From assembly GCA_021816765.1 (NCBI GenBank), contig JAKAXB010000006.1:99267-163266 (forward strand): DNA of 64,000 nt, in the 5' to 3' direction. This document shows, one piece after another, positions 11,199-22,538 of this stretch; the first letter of the stretch is position 1, and each line of letters opens with the position of its first letter. The notes under the pieces are model-generated. The model ran no database searches and had not been told where the DNA came from. It was given only the letters and a program-made list of their open reading frames with translations. The position numbers and the translations under genes are program-made. Source of the DNA: Natronospirales bacterium. Its GTDB lineage: Bacteria; Pseudomonadota; Gammaproteobacteria; Natronospirales; REEB76.

Positions 11199-11212
11199 TT
11201 CGGCAGCCGCGG

Positions 11213-11241
11213 ACTATATAGGAGAGAGCGGTGTTTTTCAA
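11213..11241 (-). promoter_or_regulatory. Sigma-70 promoter of tRNA-fMet
   Basis: On the minus strand there is a -35 TTGAAA (11236-11241), a 17-base spacer and a -10 TATAGT (11213-11218). The predicted start of transcription is about eight bases before the tRNA 5' end at 11198. Strong, well-spaced elements are typical of stable RNA genes. Confidence 0.75.
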
Positions 11242-11284
11242 GGTAACCGCGCGCACTGCGCCCTTTTGCACCGCTTGAGCCTTG

Positions 11285-12727
11285 TCAGAAAGTGATGACC
11301 CTGGCGCAGAGCGCCATCAGCGGGCCCGGCAACACACCCAACAGCAGGATGGCAAGACTGTTACCGGACAGCACCCAGCGCATGTCCAGGCTCGCTTCAA
11401 CCGGCTTCATGCCCTCGGGCGCGCGATCAAAATACATGAGCTTCACCACTTTCAAATAGTAGAAGGCGCTGATAATGGCGAAAATCACGCCGACTACTGC
11501 AAGCCAAATCATGCCGGCGTCAATGACTGCGCGCAGCACATAGAGCTTGCCAAAGAAACCCACAAACGGGGGCACGCCGGCCATGCCGAACATCACTATC
11601 AGCATCATGGCAGCAAACCATGGACTGCGGTCATTGAGTCCCTTGAAGTCTTCCAGACGGTCCGATTCAAAACCCTTGCGTGCCAGCAGGATGATGATGC
11701 CGAAAGCCGCGGCAGCCATGATCACATAGGTGATGACATAGAACATGGCGGCTTGATAGCCGGCGGTGGTGCCGACGAGAATGCCCATGAGGATGTACCC
11801 CACATGGGAAATGGTGGAATAGGCCAGCAGGCGTTTCAGGTTGGTCTGCACTATGGCCACAATACTGCCGATAGCCATGGACAGGATCGATAGTACGATG
11901 AGCATCGTGCGCCATTCGGCACGCAACCCGCCAAGTCCTTCCACCAGCAGACGCATGAACAGCGCAAAAGCGGCGATCTTGGGCGCCGAGCCCACGTAGA
12001 GCGTCACGGGCGTGTTCGCACCCTCATATACATCGGGAAGCCACATATGGAACGGTACGGCACCCAGCTTGAAACACAGACCCACGATGATGAAACCCAG
12101 AGCGAACATCACACCGATATTGATATCCGGTGCTTCGGCGATATGCACGCCCAATCTCGTGATATCCAGCGTACCGGTTGCACCGTAGAGCAGCGACATG
12201 CCGTACAGCAATATACCGGAGGCGATGGCGCCCAGCACGAAGTATTTCATGGCGGCCTCGGAAGCCGCCGGGGAGTCGCGATCCAGCGCTACCATGGCGT
12301 ACAACGACAGAGATAAAAGTTCGAGGCCGAGATAGATGGTGATGAAATTATGTGCCGAGATCATCACCATCATGCCGAGCATGCCAAACAGGCCCAGCAC
12401 ATAGAATTCTCCTTTGAACAGATTTCGGTCGTTGAAATAATCGCGCGCATACAGAAAGGTCAACGCCACCGTCAGATAGGTAAATAGTTTGAACACATTA
12501 CCCATGCTGTCGTTGATGAACATGTCGCTGAAGGTGAGTAGCCCGGCATTTTCAGCCACGGTTACCGTCAGCCAGGCGGTGGCGGCAATGGTCGCCAGGG
12601 ACAGCCAGTGCGTCACAACGCGGTGGCGGTCGCTGAGAAACACATCCACCAACAGGATAAAACAGCCCATCCCGAGCACGAACATCTCGGGGATTGCCGG
12701 AGTGAAAGCTGGCAGCGTAAAGGTCAT
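11285..12727 (-). CDS. nuoN: NADH-quinone oxidoreductase subunit N
   Basis: Antiporter-like proton-translocating membrane subunit of complex I, the last gene of the nuo operon. It has 480 residues, about 14 transmembrane helices and the Mrp-antiporter signature around HMWLPDVYEGANTPVTLY. Conserved lysines in GLCFKLGAVPFHMWLPD and QTNLKRLLAYSTISHVG are present. The start is ATG 12727 with GAGG ten bases upstream; the longer TTG-initiated frame is unnecessary. It follows nuoM by 22 bases. Confidence 0.97.
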   Translation of the reverse strand: MTFTLPAFTPAIPEMFVLGMGCFILLVDVFLSDRHRVVTHWLSLATIAATAWLTVTVAENAGLLTFSDMFINDSMGNVFKLFTYLTVALTFLYARDYFNDRNLFKGEFYVLGLFGMLGMMVMISAHNFITIYLGLELLSLSLYAMVALDRDSPAASEAAMKYFVLGAIASGILLYGMSLLYGATGTLDITRLGVHIAEAPDINIGVMFALGFIIVGLCFKLGAVPFHMWLPDVYEGANTPVTLYVGSAPKIAAFALFMRLLVEGLGGLRAEWRTMLIVLSILSMAIGSIVAIVQTNLKRLLAYSTISHVGYILMGILVGTTAGYQAAMFYVITYVIMAAAAFGIIILLARKGFESDRLEDFKGLNDRSPWFAAMMLIVMFGMAGVPPFVGFFGKLYVLRAVIDAGMIWLAVVGVIFAIISAFYYLKVVKLMYFDRAPEGMKPVEASLDMRWVLSGNSLAILLLGVLPGPLMALCARVITF

Positions 12728-12749
12728 GGGCTTCCTCAAAAATCAATGC

Positions 12750-14264
12750 TTACAGTTTTGACTGCACCGCTTGGTGCACCAGATTCACCACCGACGCATG
12801 CATCACATTGAGCAGCGGCGCCGGCCAGATACCGATCACGACCACCGGGATGGCGCACAGGCCGAGAACGATGAACTCGCGCTTGCTGATATCCTGCATC
12901 GTGGCAACGTGATCATTTCCCACCGGTCCATAGAGCACACGTTTCACCAGCCACAGCGTATAGGCTGCGCCGAGAAACAGGGTGAAGGCCGCGCCGAAAG
13001 CAATCCAGAAATTGGCTTTCATGCTGGTGAGTATCACCATCCATTCGCCCACGAAACCGGACGTGCCCGGCAGCCCGACATTGGCCATGGCAAACAACAC
13101 CATGAAAAAGGCGAATGCCGGCATCATGTTGATGACGCCACCGTAGGCATTGATCTCACGGGTGTGCAACCGGTCATACAACACACCGACGCACAGGAAC
13201 AGTGCGCCGGAAACAAAACCATGGGAGATCATCTGTACCAGGCCGCCCTCCACGCCCATGACCGTACCGCTGGTGCTCGCGGTTTTCTCGAAAATGACGA
13301 ACAGGATGAAGAAGCCCAGCGTGACAAAACCCATATGCGCAATGGAGGAATAAGCCACCAGCTTCTTCATGTCCGTCTGCACGACAGCCACGAAACCTAT
13401 ATAGATGATGGCGATCAGCGACAGTGCGATGACGAGCCACATGAGCGCATGGCTCGCATCCGGAGCGATGGGCAGGCTGAAACGCAGGAAACCGTACGCA
13501 CCCATCTTCAGCAGAATCGCCGCCAGGATTACCGAACCGCCGGTGGGCGCTTCCACATGCGCGTCCGGCAGCCAGGTATGCACCGGCCACATGGGGACTT
13601 TCACGGCAAACGCCGCCAGGAAGGCCAGAAAAATGAGCGCTTGGGCAGTCATGCCAAGCGGCATTTGCTGAAAGGTCAGAATGTCGTAGCTGCCGGATTT
13701 CACGTACATGTAGATGATGGCCACCAGCATGAATACCGAACCCAGGAAGGTGTACAAAAAAAACTTGATGCTGGCATACACGCGTCGCGGCCCGCCCCAG
13801 ATGCCGATGATCAGAAACATCGGGATCAGCATGGCTTCCCACAACACGTAAAACAGCAGACCGTCCAGGGCCGAGAACACGCCGTTCATGAGCCCTTCCA
13901 TGATGAGAAAAGCCGCCATATATTGGGCAAGCTTGTAGTGAACCACCTCCCAACCGGCGATCACCACCAGTACGGTCATGAAGGTGGTAAGCAGGATCAG
14001 CGGCATGGAAATGCCGTCCACGCCCAGGTGATAATGGACATGGAAAGTCCGGATCCAAGGCAGGTTTTCCACGAACTGCATGGCCGCGGTACCGGTGTTG
14101 AACTGGGTCCACAAAGGCACACTGACGGCAAACACCAGGACAGAAAAAAACAACGCCAGCCAGCGTACCGACCTGGGTGCCACCCGCCCCGCCAGAAGCA
14201 CAATGACGCCACCAGCGATCGGCAGCCACAGCAACACGCTCAGGATAGGAAAGTGTGTGGTCAT
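12750..14264 (-). CDS. nuoM: NADH-quinone oxidoreductase subunit M
   Basis: Antiporter-like proton channel of the complex I membrane arm. It has 504 residues and about 14 transmembrane helices. Family marks are the Glu-bearing helix around LWEAMLIPMFLIIGIWGG, KVPMWPVHTWLPDAHVEAPTGGSV, the lysine in VVQTDMKKLVAYSSIAHMG, and SHGFVSGALFLCVGVLYDR. The ATG at 14264 lies 12 bases after nuoL. No anomaly. Confidence 0.98.
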   Translation of the reverse strand: MTTHFPILSVLLWLPIAGGVIVLLAGRVAPRSVRWLALFFSVLVFAVSVPLWTQFNTGTAAMQFVENLPWIRTFHVHYHLGVDGISMPLILLTTFMTVLVVIAGWEVVHYKLAQYMAAFLIMEGLMNGVFSALDGLLFYVLWEAMLIPMFLIIGIWGGPRRVYASIKFFLYTFLGSVFMLVAIIYMYVKSGSYDILTFQQMPLGMTAQALIFLAFLAAFAVKVPMWPVHTWLPDAHVEAPTGGSVILAAILLKMGAYGFLRFSLPIAPDASHALMWLVIALSLIAIIYIGFVAVVQTDMKKLVAYSSIAHMGFVTLGFFILFVIFEKTASTSGTVMGVEGGLVQMISHGFVSGALFLCVGVLYDRLHTREINAYGGVINMMPAFAFFMVLFAMANVGLPGTSGFVGEWMVILTSMKANFWIAFGAAFTLFLGAAYTLWLVKRVLYGPVGNDHVATMQDISKREFIVLGLCAIPVVVIGIWPAPLLNVMHASVVNLVHQAVQSKL

Positions 14265-14276
14265 GTTGTGTTTCCG

Positions 14277-16307
14277 CTATCGCAACAACAGCCAGCCCAG
14301 CAACAGGCACAGGCCTACGATCATGGCAAAGGCATAGTGATACAGATACCCGGACTGACCGCGGCGCAGGACTCCGGATAACCAGCCCACTGCGCGCGCC
14401 GAACCGTTCACCAGTACGCCATCAATGACAACACCGTCACCGCCCTTCCACAGCGCGTTACCCAGACCGCGCGTACCACCGGCAATGAAAAAGGCGTAGA
14501 TCTCGTCGAAATAGAACTTATGGATCAGCAATTGATAGAAGGCGTTAAGTTTCTGCGCCAGCAGGGCCGGCAGCTGCGGCGCATACAGGTAAAAGAACCA
14601 GGCCACGAGAACTCCGGCCAGCGCCAGATAGAGGGCGGGTGAAGTCACGCTTTCCCTCACCATGTTGGCGGCACCATGAAATTCATCGGTGAGCCTCTGC
14701 ATGACATGATGATTGGGTGCCACATAAATGGATGAGCCGAAGAAACCGCCGTACAGCACAGGTTGTATGGTCAGCCAGCCGATGAACAGCGATGGGATGG
14801 CCAACAGGATCAACGGCACGGTCACCACCCAGGGAGATTCCTTGGGTGGATGGGCCAGGTGGCCGGGCGCAAGATGTTCCTCGCTTGCGTGATCTTCATG
14901 CCCATGGTCATGCTTGCCGCCCGGTTCCACCACGAAGCGTTCCTTGCCGTGGAAAGTCATGAAAAACATGCGGAAGGTGTACAGCGCGGTTACGAATACG
15001 CCCAACAGCACACACCAGTAGGCAAAACTCGCGCCCGCGCGCTGCGAGTCATGGACCGCCGCAATGATGGTGTCCTTGGAGAAAAAACCGGCGAAGCCGG
15101 GGAAGGCAATCAGTGCAAGCGAACCTATCAGGAAGGTGATATAGGTGATGGGCATGTACTTGCGCAGACCGCCCATGCGGCGCATATCCTGTTCGTGGTG
15201 CATGGCGATAATTACCGAGCCCGCCGCTAAAAACAGCAATGCCTTGAAGAAGGCATGCGTCATCAAATGGAAGATACCGGCTGCATAGGCGGAGGCGCCC
15301 AGGGCGACTGCCATGTAACCCAGTTGTGAAAGTGTCGAATAGGCGATCACGCGCTTGATGTCGTTCTGCACGATGCCCACCAAACCCATGAAGAAGGCGG
15401 TGATGGCGCCGACGATCATCACCACCGACAGCGCCGTATCCGAGAGCTCAAACAGCGGCGACATGCGCGCCACCATGAAGATGCCGGCGGTCACCATGGT
15501 GGCGGCGTGTATCAGTGCCGAAATGGGTGTCGGGCCTTCCATGGAATCCGGCAGCCACACATGCAGCGGCACCTGCGCCGACTTGCCCATGGCGCCCACG
15601 AACAGCAGGATACAGATGACAGTAGGTACCGACCAGGCTAGGCCCGGGAAAAGCTGCATGTGCTGGCCGGCAAGCTGCGGCGCGTAGGCGAACACCGCGG
15701 CGTAATTCACGCTGCCGCTATAGGTGAGTACCAGGGCGATGCCCAGCAGGAAGCCGAAATCTCCTACGCGATTCACCAAGAAGGCCTTGAGGCCGGCATA
15801 GATGGCCGTGGGCCGGGTGTACCAGAAACCGATGAGCAGATAGGAGACCAGTCCCACCGCTTCCCAACCGAAGAACAACTGCAGGAAGTTGTTTGCCATC
15901 ACCAGCATGAGCATGGCAAAAGTGAACAGGGCGATATAACTGAAGAAGCGTTTGTAACCCGGATCATCCGCCATGTAGCCGATGGTATAGATATGCACCA
16001 TCAGCGAAACAAAACTCACCACGGTGATCATGAGTGCTGTCAGGCGGTCCACCAGGAACCCCACCTGAAATTGCACATTGCCCACCACGCCCCAGTTGTA
16101 CACGGTGACGTTGAAATTGCCCATACTGTTGTACAGCATTTGCCAGAGCACATACACTGACAACACAAACGATACGGCCACGCCCAGGATGGTCACCCAG
16201 TGTGAAAAATGGCGTGGGATGAAGCGCATGAAAATGCCGGCGATAACGGCCGCTGCAAGCGGCGCCAGCACGATGATGAGGAAAATGGTTGGCATCGCCG
16301 GATTCAT
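14277..16307 (-). CDS. nuoL: NADH-quinone oxidoreductase subunit L
   Basis: Distal proton-pumping subunit of complex I. It has 676 residues: about 14 core transmembrane helices, then a long lateral helix ending in a final membrane segment. Motifs include FFGWEAVGLVSYLLIGFW, GKSAQVPLHVWLPDSMEGPTPISALIHAATMV and QNDIKRVIAYSTLSQLGYM. A His/Glu-rich cytoplasmic loop around residues 475-500 (HDHGHEDHASEEH) could bind metal but is common in this subunit. It is separated from nuoK by a single base. Confidence 0.98.
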   Translation of the reverse strand: MNPAMPTIFLIIVLAPLAAAVIAGIFMRFIPRHFSHWVTILGVAVSFVLSVYVLWQMLYNSMGNFNVTVYNWGVVGNVQFQVGFLVDRLTALMITVVSFVSLMVHIYTIGYMADDPGYKRFFSYIALFTFAMLMLVMANNFLQLFFGWEAVGLVSYLLIGFWYTRPTAIYAGLKAFLVNRVGDFGFLLGIALVLTYSGSVNYAAVFAYAPQLAGQHMQLFPGLAWSVPTVICILLFVGAMGKSAQVPLHVWLPDSMEGPTPISALIHAATMVTAGIFMVARMSPLFELSDTALSVVMIVGAITAFFMGLVGIVQNDIKRVIAYSTLSQLGYMAVALGASAYAAGIFHLMTHAFFKALLFLAAGSVIIAMHHEQDMRRMGGLRKYMPITYITFLIGSLALIAFPGFAGFFSKDTIIAAVHDSQRAGASFAYWCVLLGVFVTALYTFRMFFMTFHGKERFVVEPGGKHDHGHEDHASEEHLAPGHLAHPPKESPWVVTVPLILLAIPSLFIGWLTIQPVLYGGFFGSSIYVAPNHHVMQRLTDEFHGAANMVRESVTSPALYLALAGVLVAWFFYLYAPQLPALLAQKLNAFYQLLIHKFYFDEIYAFFIAGGTRGLGNALWKGGDGVVIDGVLVNGSARAVGWLSGVLRRGQSGYLYHYAFAMIVGLCLLLGWLLLR

Positions 16308-16308
16308 A

Positions 16309-16617
16309 TCAGCCCTTCATGCTGTCCAGTTCTTCAACATTGATACTGTGGCGGTTACGGAACAACACCACCAGGATGGCAAGGCCGATGGCAGCCTCGG
16401 CTGCGGCCACGGTGAGAATGAAGAACACGAACACCTGCCCAGCCGGATCGTTGAGATAACGCGAAAAAGCGATGAAATTGGAATTTGCCGCCAGCAGCAT
16501 CAATTCGATGCACATAAGAAGCAGAATCAGGTTCTTGCGGTTGAGAAACACACCCGCCATGCCAATGGCAAACAGCACACCGCTCAGGGCCAGGAAATCA
16601 AACAGGGTGATGGTCAT
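16309..16617 (-). CDS. nuoK: NADH-quinone oxidoreductase subunit K
   Basis: Small complex I membrane subunit of the E-channel. It has 102 residues and three transmembrane helices. The two conserved membrane glutamates are visible in [16 protein letters not shown] and [13 protein letters not shown]. Its ATG overlaps the nuoJ stop by four bases, implying translational coupling. Confidence 0.97.
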   Translation of the reverse strand: MTITLFDFLALSGVLFAIGMAGVFLNRKNLILLLMCIELMLLAANSNFIAFSRYLNDPAGQVFVFFILTVAAAEAAIGLAILVVLFRNRHSINVEELDSMKG

Positions 16618-17231
16618 GGTGCTTCTCCTCCCCGGCTGCGACCCGATGGCATCTTGACCAGCCGGATGCGGCCGTGCTTGGCGCTGACCCGCACCTGTTT
16701 TGCGGGATTCTGACTGCGGGTACCCGGGCGACGACGCAGAGTCAGCGCGATGGCCGCCACGATGCCTACCAGCAGAATCACCGCCGCCAGTTCAAAGGGA
16801 TAGGCATAGGTCGTATAGATCACGTCGCCCAGTGCACGGGTATTGCTATATTTCGCGGCATGCGTTACCGGCGTGCCGAACGTCACTCCGAGTTTCCGTG
16901 TCCACACCACGTAGCCGATTTCCACCACCACCACGGCCGCCACCACCACGCCAAGCGGCGCATAGCGCACGAACCCCTGACGCATGGTGGTGGTGTCGAT
17001 ATCCAGCATCATCACCACGAAAAGGAACAGCACCATGACCGCACCCACGTACACCAGCACCAGCACCAGGGCGAGGAATTCCGCCTCCAGCAGAATCCAC
17101 AGACCGGCGCTGGTGACAAAGGCCAGCACCAGAAACAAGGCTGAGTGCACCGGATTACGCGCGCTGATGACGCCGAGAGCGGAGCCGATCAGGATTGCCG
17201 CCAGTACGATGAAAATAACGGCCTGTACCAT
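16614..17231 (-). CDS. nuoJ: NADH-quinone oxidoreductase subunit J
   Basis: Complex I membrane subunit. It has 205 residues and five transmembrane helices in the first roughly 165 residues; the region [19 protein letters not shown] is the conserved TM3 pi-bulge helix. The last 40 residues form an Arg-rich hydrophilic tail (for example [15 protein letters not shown]) seen in some proteobacterial homologues. It lies 11 bases after nuoI. Confidence 0.96.
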   Translation of the reverse strand: MVQAVIFIVLAAILIGSALGVISARNPVHSALFLVLAFVTSAGLWILLEAEFLALVLVLVYVGAVMVLFLFVVMMLDIDTTTMRQGFVRYAPLGVVVAAVVVVEIGYVVWTRKLGVTFGTPVTHAAKYSNTRALGDVIYTTYAYPFELAAVILLVGIVAAIALTLRRRPGTRSQNPAKQVRVSAKHGRIRLVKMPSGRSRGGEAP

Positions 17232-17242
17232 GTTCCCGGTCC

Positions 17243-17731
17243 TCAGCGGTAAGGCGCATCGGCCGCGCGTTCAGCGGCGATCTGCGCCTCGTACTTATCG
17301 CCGATGGTCAGCAGCTTTTCCTTGGTCATGATTTGCTCACCGCGCTTTTCAAAATGAAACTCGGTAATGCTGGTTTCCACGATGGCATCCACGGGGCAGG
17401 CTTCTTCGCAAAAGCCGCAGTAGATGCACTTGAAGAGATCAATGTCATAGCGCGTGGTGCGGCGCGTGCCGTCCTCGCGCTGCTCCGAATCAATGGTGAT
17501 GGCGAGTGCCGGGCACACCGCCTCACACAGTTTGCAGGCGATGCAGCGTTCCTCGCCGTTAGCGTAGCGGCGCTGGGCGTGCAGACCGCGATAGCGCGGC
17601 GATTTGGGTGTCTTCTCCTCCGGATAACGGAGGGTCACCTTGCGGGCGAAAAACAGCTTTCCCGTGAGCCCCAGACCCTGGAACAGTTCCACCAGCAACA
17701 GACTCCTGATCCAACTGCGCACTGTGTTCAT
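17243..17731 (-). CDS. nuoI: NADH-quinone oxidoreductase subunit I
   Basis: Peripheral-arm subunit carrying clusters N6a and N6b. It has 162 residues with two classical 4Fe-4S motifs, [12 protein letters not shown] and [12 protein letters not shown], and an N-terminal amphipathic segment that contacts the membrane arm. It lies seven bases after nuoH. Usual length and spacing. Confidence 0.98.
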   Translation of the reverse strand: MNTVRSWIRSLLLVELFQGLGLTGKLFFARKVTLRYPEEKTPKSPRYRGLHAQRRYANGEERCIACKLCEAVCPALAITIDSEQREDGTRRTTRYDIDLFKCIYCGFCEEACPVDAIVETSITEFHFEKRGEQIMTKEKLLTIGDKYEAQIAAERAADAPYR

Positions 17732-17738
17732 GGTGCTC

Positions 17739-18836
17739 TCACGCGAACCAGGGTGGGATCTTCAGCACAATGGCCACGCCCTCCAGCACCAGCCACAGGA
17801 TGGTGATGGGGATGAATACCTTCCAGCCGAGCCGCATGATCTGGTCATAGCGGTAGCGCGGAAAGGTGGCGCGGAACCACAAAAAGGCATACAGAAAGAC
17901 GCAGGTCTTGACGGCAAACCATATAAAGCTTGTGTGCACCAGGAAGGCCAGAGGCGTGTCTTCCAGGAAGTGCCAGCCCTGTACCGGTGACAGCCAGCCG
18001 CCCCAGAACAAGGTGGCAGCCAGCGCGGAAATCAGGATCATGTTGGCGTATTCCGCAAGGAAAAAGGCGGCAAATGCCGTGCCGGAGTATTCCACATGAA
18101 ACCCCGCGACGATTTCCGATTCGCCCTCCGCCACGTCGAAGGGGGCGCGGTTGGTTTCCGCCACACCGGAAATAAAATAGATGACAAACAGCGGCAGCAA
18201 CGGCAGCCAGAACCAGTGTGAAAATCCGCCATTCTGGGCCAACACGATGTCATTGAGATTGAGGCTCTGACTGGCCATGAGCACACCCACCAGGGCAAAG
18301 CCCATGGCGATCTCGTAGGACACCATCTGTGCCGCCGAGCGCATGGCGCCCAAGAAGGCGTATTTGGAATTGGAGGCCCAGCCGGACAGAATGATGCCGT
18401 ACACCCCGAATGAGGTGAGTGCCAATATGTATAAAAGGCCGGCATTGGCATTGGATAGCATCACGCCATTGCTGAAGGGGATCACCGCCCAGGCAGCAAA
18501 GGCCGTGGAGATGGAAATGACCGGTGCAGTGATAAACAAGAACCGGTTGGCATTGGTGGGAAGAATTACCTCCTTGAATACCAGTTTGAGCACATCCGCG
18601 AACGGCTGCAGCAAGCCCCAGGGGCCCACACGATTCGGCCCCATGCGCACCTGCATGAAACCGATGATGCGCCGCTCGGCCAAAGTCAGGTAAGCCACTG
18701 TCAGTATAAGCGGCAGCATGATTGCAACTATGCCGGCCAGAGATTTCAGCGTCAGTTGCCAGGCGAACGGCAGTGATATCCAGTAGGTTGTCAGCGCGCT
18801 CCAAAACGCATGCAACTTGGTTAACAGCTCTGACAT
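17739..18836 (-). CDS. nuoH: NADH-quinone oxidoreductase subunit H
   Basis: Membrane subunit that forms the quinone-access tunnel and the first proton half-channel. It has 365 residues and eight to nine transmembrane helices. Conserved blocks are [44 protein letters not shown] (broken here for length: [14 protein letters not shown]), and [18 protein letters not shown]. Its ATG overlaps the nuoG stop as TGATG. Confidence 0.98.
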   Translation of the reverse strand: MSELLTKLHAFWSALTTYWISLPFAWQLTLKSLAGIVAIMLPLILTVAYLTLAERRIIGFMQVRMGPNRVGPWGLLQPFADVLKLVFKEVILPTNANRFLFITAPVISISTAFAAWAVIPFSNGVMLSNANAGLLYILALTSFGVYGIILSGWASNSKYAFLGAMRSAAQMVSYEIAMGFALVGVLMASQSLNLNDIVLAQNGGFSHWFWLPLLPLFVIYFISGVAETNRAPFDVAEGESEIVAGFHVEYSGTAFAAFFLAEYANMILISALAATLFWGGWLSPVQGWHFLEDTPLAFLVHTSFIWFAVKTCVFLYAFLWFRATFPRYRYDQIMRLGWKVFIPITILWLVLEGVAIVLKIPPWFA

Positions 18837-21223
18837 CAGGCTCGCTCCAACTCCACACTGGCATACAGTGGCGCGAAACCCGCGGTGGCCGCAATGCCTG
18901 CCGGCAGGAACACGTTGCCCGATTGCACGCTGTCATCCAACTTTACCGGCAGCGTGATGCGCGCACCCGCATGCTGCACTGCAACTTGAGCGTTATCCGT
19001 GATACCCAACTTCCTGGCATCCACCGGTGACAGCCGAACCCAGGCGGCATCGGCGTCATGCGTCGCCTGCAGCGGTGCGGAGCGTCGTGCCAGCATGTCA
19101 ACCGAATACAGCGGGACCTCGGCCACGCGCTTGAAACCCTTTACCGGCGGCTCTGCATAGATGTTGCGCGTGCCTTTGAACTGGTTATCCGGTGCAATCT
19201 CAGCCAAAGCTTGCTTCAGCTCGGCGCGCACTTCTTCCGAAGACACGAATGCAAAACCCTCCAGCTCACACAGGTTGCCCAGTACACGCAGAATCTTCCA
19301 CCCCGGCCGCGCCTCCCCCACGGGCTTCGCCATACCGGTGAAGCTTTGCCAGCGACCTTCCGCATTCACATGGGTACCGGACGTCTCGCCAAAACTGCAC
19401 GCAGGCAACAGCACCGCAGCATAGCGTTTCATGGTGTCCGTCACAAACGGGGTGATAGCTACCACAGAGGCTTTCTGCAGCGCGCCGAGTGCGGCTGTTC
19501 CATCCCAGCAATCCAGCTCCGGTTCCACACCCATCAGCACATAGGCCTTGCGCGCCTCCGTGAACATGGCGCGGGCATCAAGGCCCTTGAGGGCGGCTTT
19601 CCTGCCCCCGGCAATGCGGTGCGGCACTGCGCCCGCGAGCCAGGCGCCTGAGCTGTTGGCGCCTTCGGAGATATAACCCAGCTTGGCGCCGGCGACATCG
19701 GCAAGCGCCGCTGCCAGCATGCGCAGGTCGGCATAGGCGGGGTGGGACAGCGCCAGATGGCCAAGTAAAATTCCCGCGCACTTGCCTTGGAGCAAGTGCG
19801 CAGCGATTTTTTCGTGCTCCGCTTGCGGCGCCTGGGCCTGTACAAAATCCTTAAGATGGGCGGGCAGCGGCTTCCTGGCTGCCTTCGCCGCAGCCTTTAC
19901 TATCGCCGCGAGCTCCGCCGGCAAGGTATAGGCATCTGCACTGAGATAAGCGGTCAGTGGAAACAAGAATTCATAACGGCGTGGATTGAGGAACATCACC
20001 GCCGCGCCGTGCAGGGAGGCCTTGCGGATGCGATGCGCGAGCAGCGGCACTTCCTTGCGCAGGTTGGAACCTATGATGAAAGCGGTATCAAGCCTCTCCA
20101 GGTCTTCGATGGAGTGGCCCAGCCACGGGAACAGCGGCTCAAACTCGTCATCGCGGAAGTCCGCCTGGCGCGGGCGCGTATCAATGCTGTGGATGCCAAG
20201 ACCGCGTGCCAGCTTCTGCAGCAGGTAGAGTTCTTCCGTGGTGGAGCCGGGTGAAGCAAGCACACCGGCATCACCGTTTACGCTGCGTAATACTTTCGCC
20301 GCTGCCGCGAGCGCCGTCTCCCAGTCAACCTCGTGCCAGCCGCTGTTTTGTTTCAGCATCGGGCGTTCCAGGCGATCGGTGCTGTAGATACCGGCATAGC
20401 TGAAGCGATCCCGGTCGGCAATCCAGGTCTCGTTCACCGCCTCATTGGGCCTGGGCACGGTGCGCATCAATTTTCCGCGCAGCACGTGGCCATAGAGGTT
20501 GGAACCCACACAATCGTGGGGCGATACCGTCTCATGCCGGGTCATCTCCCAGCCGCGGCCGTGCATCTTGAACGGCCTGGAATTGAGTGCGCCCACCGGA
20601 CAGATATCAATGACATTGCCGGACAATTCATGATCCACGCTGCGGCCTATGTAGGTGCCGATGCGTGAATGCTCGCCACGCCCGGTATCACCCAGCTCTT
20701 GGATACCGGCGATTTCCATGCCGAAGCGCACACAGCGCGTGCAGTAAATGCAGCGCGTCATGAAGGTGGAAATGAGCGGCCCGATATTTTCGTCCTTGAT
20801 CACGCGCTTGCGCTCCGAGAAACGCGCGATGCCCCGACCATAGCCCATGGCCAGGTCCTGCAACTCACATTCGCCGCCCTGGTCGCAGATAGGGCAGTCG
20901 AGCGGATGGTTGATGAGCAGGAACTCCATGGTGGCACGCTGTGCGGCAATAGCCTTCTTCGAGCGCGTGAAAATCTTCATGCCCTCCATCACCGGCGTGG
21001 CACAGGCCGGCAGCGGCTTGGGGGCTTTCTCCGCTTCGATCAGACACATGCGGCAGTTGGCCGCGACTGAAAGTTTTTCGTGGTAACAGAAGCGTGGGAT
21101 ATACACTCCCTCGCGATCAGCGGCCTGCATGATCATTTCGCCCTTGCGGGCCTTGACGGTCTTGCCGTCTATTTCGATATTGACCATTTGTTCTGTCATC
21201 GGCATTTCTGCTGTTGTGCTCAT
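18836..21223 (-). CDS. nuoG: NADH-quinone oxidoreductase subunit G
   Basis: Largest peripheral-arm subunit, an electron wire to the quinone site. It has about 795 residues: an N-terminal 2Fe-2S domain ([15 protein letters not shown]), a His/Cys 4Fe-4S site ([18 protein letters not shown]), a second 4Fe-4S site ([12 protein letters not shown]), then a molybdopterin-like domain without a cofactor. The four-cysteine N7 site of Escherichia coli NuoG is missing: the corresponding stretch SPHDCVGSN keeps one Cys. The start is taken at ATG 21223, ten bases after the nuoF stop. An alternative ATG lies seven codons in, and no strong Shine-Dalgarno decides between them. Confidence 0.96.
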   Translation of the reverse strand: MSTTAEMPMTEQMVNIEIDGKTVKARKGEMIMQAADREGVYIPRFCYHEKLSVAANCRMCLIEAEKAPKPLPACATPVMEGMKIFTRSKKAIAAQRATMEFLLINHPLDCPICDQGGECELQDLAMGYGRGIARFSERKRVIKDENIGPLISTFMTRCIYCTRCVRFGMEIAGIQELGDTGRGEHSRIGTYIGRSVDHELSGNVIDICPVGALNSRPFKMHGRGWEMTRHETVSPHDCVGSNLYGHVLRGKLMRTVPRPNEAVNETWIADRDRFSYAGIYSTDRLERPMLKQNSGWHEVDWETALAAAAKVLRSVNGDAGVLASPGSTTEELYLLQKLARGLGIHSIDTRPRQADFRDDEFEPLFPWLGHSIEDLERLDTAFIIGSNLRKEVPLLAHRIRKASLHGAAVMFLNPRRYEFLFPLTAYLSADAYTLPAELAAIVKAAAKAARKPLPAHLKDFVQAQAPQAEHEKIAAHLLQGKCAGILLGHLALSHPAYADLRMLAAALADVAGAKLGYISEGANSSGAWLAGAVPHRIAGGRKAALKGLDARAMFTEARKAYVLMGVEPELDCWDGTAALGALQKASVVAITPFVTDTMKRYAAVLLPACSFGETSGTHVNAEGRWQSFTGMAKPVGEARPGWKILRVLGNLCELEGFAFVSSEEVRAELKQALAEIAPDNQFKGTRNIYAEPPVKGFKRVAEVPLYSVDMLARRSAPLQATHDADAAWVRLSPVDARKLGITDNAQVAVQHAGARITLPVKLDDSVQSGNVFLPAGIAATAGFAPLYASVELERA

Positions 21224-21233
21224 CTGCGCAGAC

Positions 21234-22538
21234 TCAGGCTGCTTGTCTGCGGGCGCCCGGGCCCACCATGCAGCAGCCGTGATCAATGTGATACTGAAAT
21301 TCGTCACGGAAATACTTGATGAAACTCTGCACCGGCCAAGCAGCCGCATCGCCAAAGGCGCAGATGGTATGACCCTCGATGTTCCTGGACACACTCACCA
21401 GTAGATCCAGGTCTTGCTGGCGGCCCTGTCCCGCCTCGATACGCGCGATGACGCGGTGCATCCAGCCGGTACCTTCACGACACGGCGTGCATTGGCCGCA
21501 GGATTCGGAATAGAAGAAGCGCGAGGCACGCTCCAGCATCTTCACCATGCAGGTGGTTTCATCCATCACCACCACCGCGCCGGAACCCAGCATGGAACCG
21601 GCATTACGCAGCGAGTCGAAATCCATGCTGCAGTCCAGCATGACATCGGCGGGCAGCACCGGTGCGGATACCCCGCCGGGAATCACTGCCTTGAGCTTAC
21701 GGCCCAGCCATACGCCGCCGGCCATGGCCAGCAGTTCCTTGAAGGAAGTACACAGGGGTACTTCAAAATTGCCTGGCTTGGCGACATGGCCGGTGACGGA
21801 AAATATCTTGGTACCGGCGTTGTTGGGCCGGCCGAATGCCGCAAACCACTTGGCGCCGTTGTGCATAATGCTGGGTACCGAGGCGAAGGTCTCGGTGTTA
21901 TTCACCGTGGTGGGCCGGCCGAACACGCCGTAGTTTGCCGGAAACGGCGGTTTGAAGCGCGGCCAACCCTTTTTGCCTTCCAGGGAATCCAGCAGCGCGG
22001 TTTCTTCTCCGCAAATATACGCGCCGGCGCCCAAGTGGGAATAAATATCCACATCCACCCCCGTGCCGAGGATGTTTTTCCCCAAAAGTCCGGTCTGATA
22101 AGCCTCCTTCAGCGCCCGTTCGAAGCGCGTATAGGGCTCATCCATGAATTCACCGCGGATGTAGTTGTAACCCGTCCTGCAGCGCATGGCATAGCAGCCG
22201 ATGGCCATGCCCTCGACGAGCGCGTGCGGGTTGTAACGCAGGATATCTCGGTCCTTGCAGGTACCGGGTTCCGATTCGTCGGAATTGCACACCACGTAGG
22301 ATGGCGCCGTGGGGCTCTTGGGCATGAAGCCCCATTTCACGCCGGTGGGAAAACCGGCGCCACCGCGGCCGCGCAGCCCCGAGGCCTTTACTTCTTCAAT
22401 CACCTGGTCCGGCGGGATTTTTTCCTTGAGAATTTTCTTCCATGCCCGGTAGCCGTCCACCTTCAGGTAGTTGTCCAGGGTCCACGGCTTGTCGAACTGC
22501 AGCGTTTTGTAGCAGACCTGATCCAGAGGCACACTCAC
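21234..22538 (-). CDS. nuoF: NADH-quinone oxidoreductase subunit F
   Basis: NADH- and FMN-binding subunit with cluster N3. It has 434 residues. The nucleotide/FMN site [18 protein letters not shown] and [14 protein letters not shown] is followed by [16 protein letters not shown] and the 4Fe-4S motif [12 protein letters not shown] with the distal Cys in [10 protein letters not shown]. The start is GTG 22538, overlapping the nuoE stop by four bases. Confidence 0.98.
   Translation of the reverse strand: MSVPLDQVCYKTLQFDKPWTLDNYLKVDGYRAWKKILKEKIPPDQVIEEVKASGLRGRGGAGFPTGVKWGFMPKSPTAPSYVVCNSDESEPGTCKDRDILRYNPHALVEGMAIGCYAMRCRTGYNYIRGEFMDEPYTRFERALKEAYQTGLLGKNILGTGVDVDIYSHLGAGAYICGEETALLDSLEGKKGWPRFKPPFPANYGVFGRPTTVNNTETFASVPSIMHNGAKWFAAFGRPNNAGTKIFSVTGHVAKPGNFEVPLCTSFKELLAMAGGVWLGRKLKAVIPGGVSAPVLPADVMLDCSMDFDSLRNAGSMLGSGAVVVMDETTCMVKMLERASRFFYSESCGQCTPCREGTGWMHRVIARIEAGQGRQQDLDLLVSVSRNIEGHTICAFGDAAAWPVQSFIKYFRDEFQYHIDHGCCMVGPGARRQAA

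Noticed and set aside
14880..14935. His-rich loop in NuoL as a special metal sensor
   Set aside because: His/Glu-rich loops at this place are common in NuoL homologues, so I see no reason to infer a new function.
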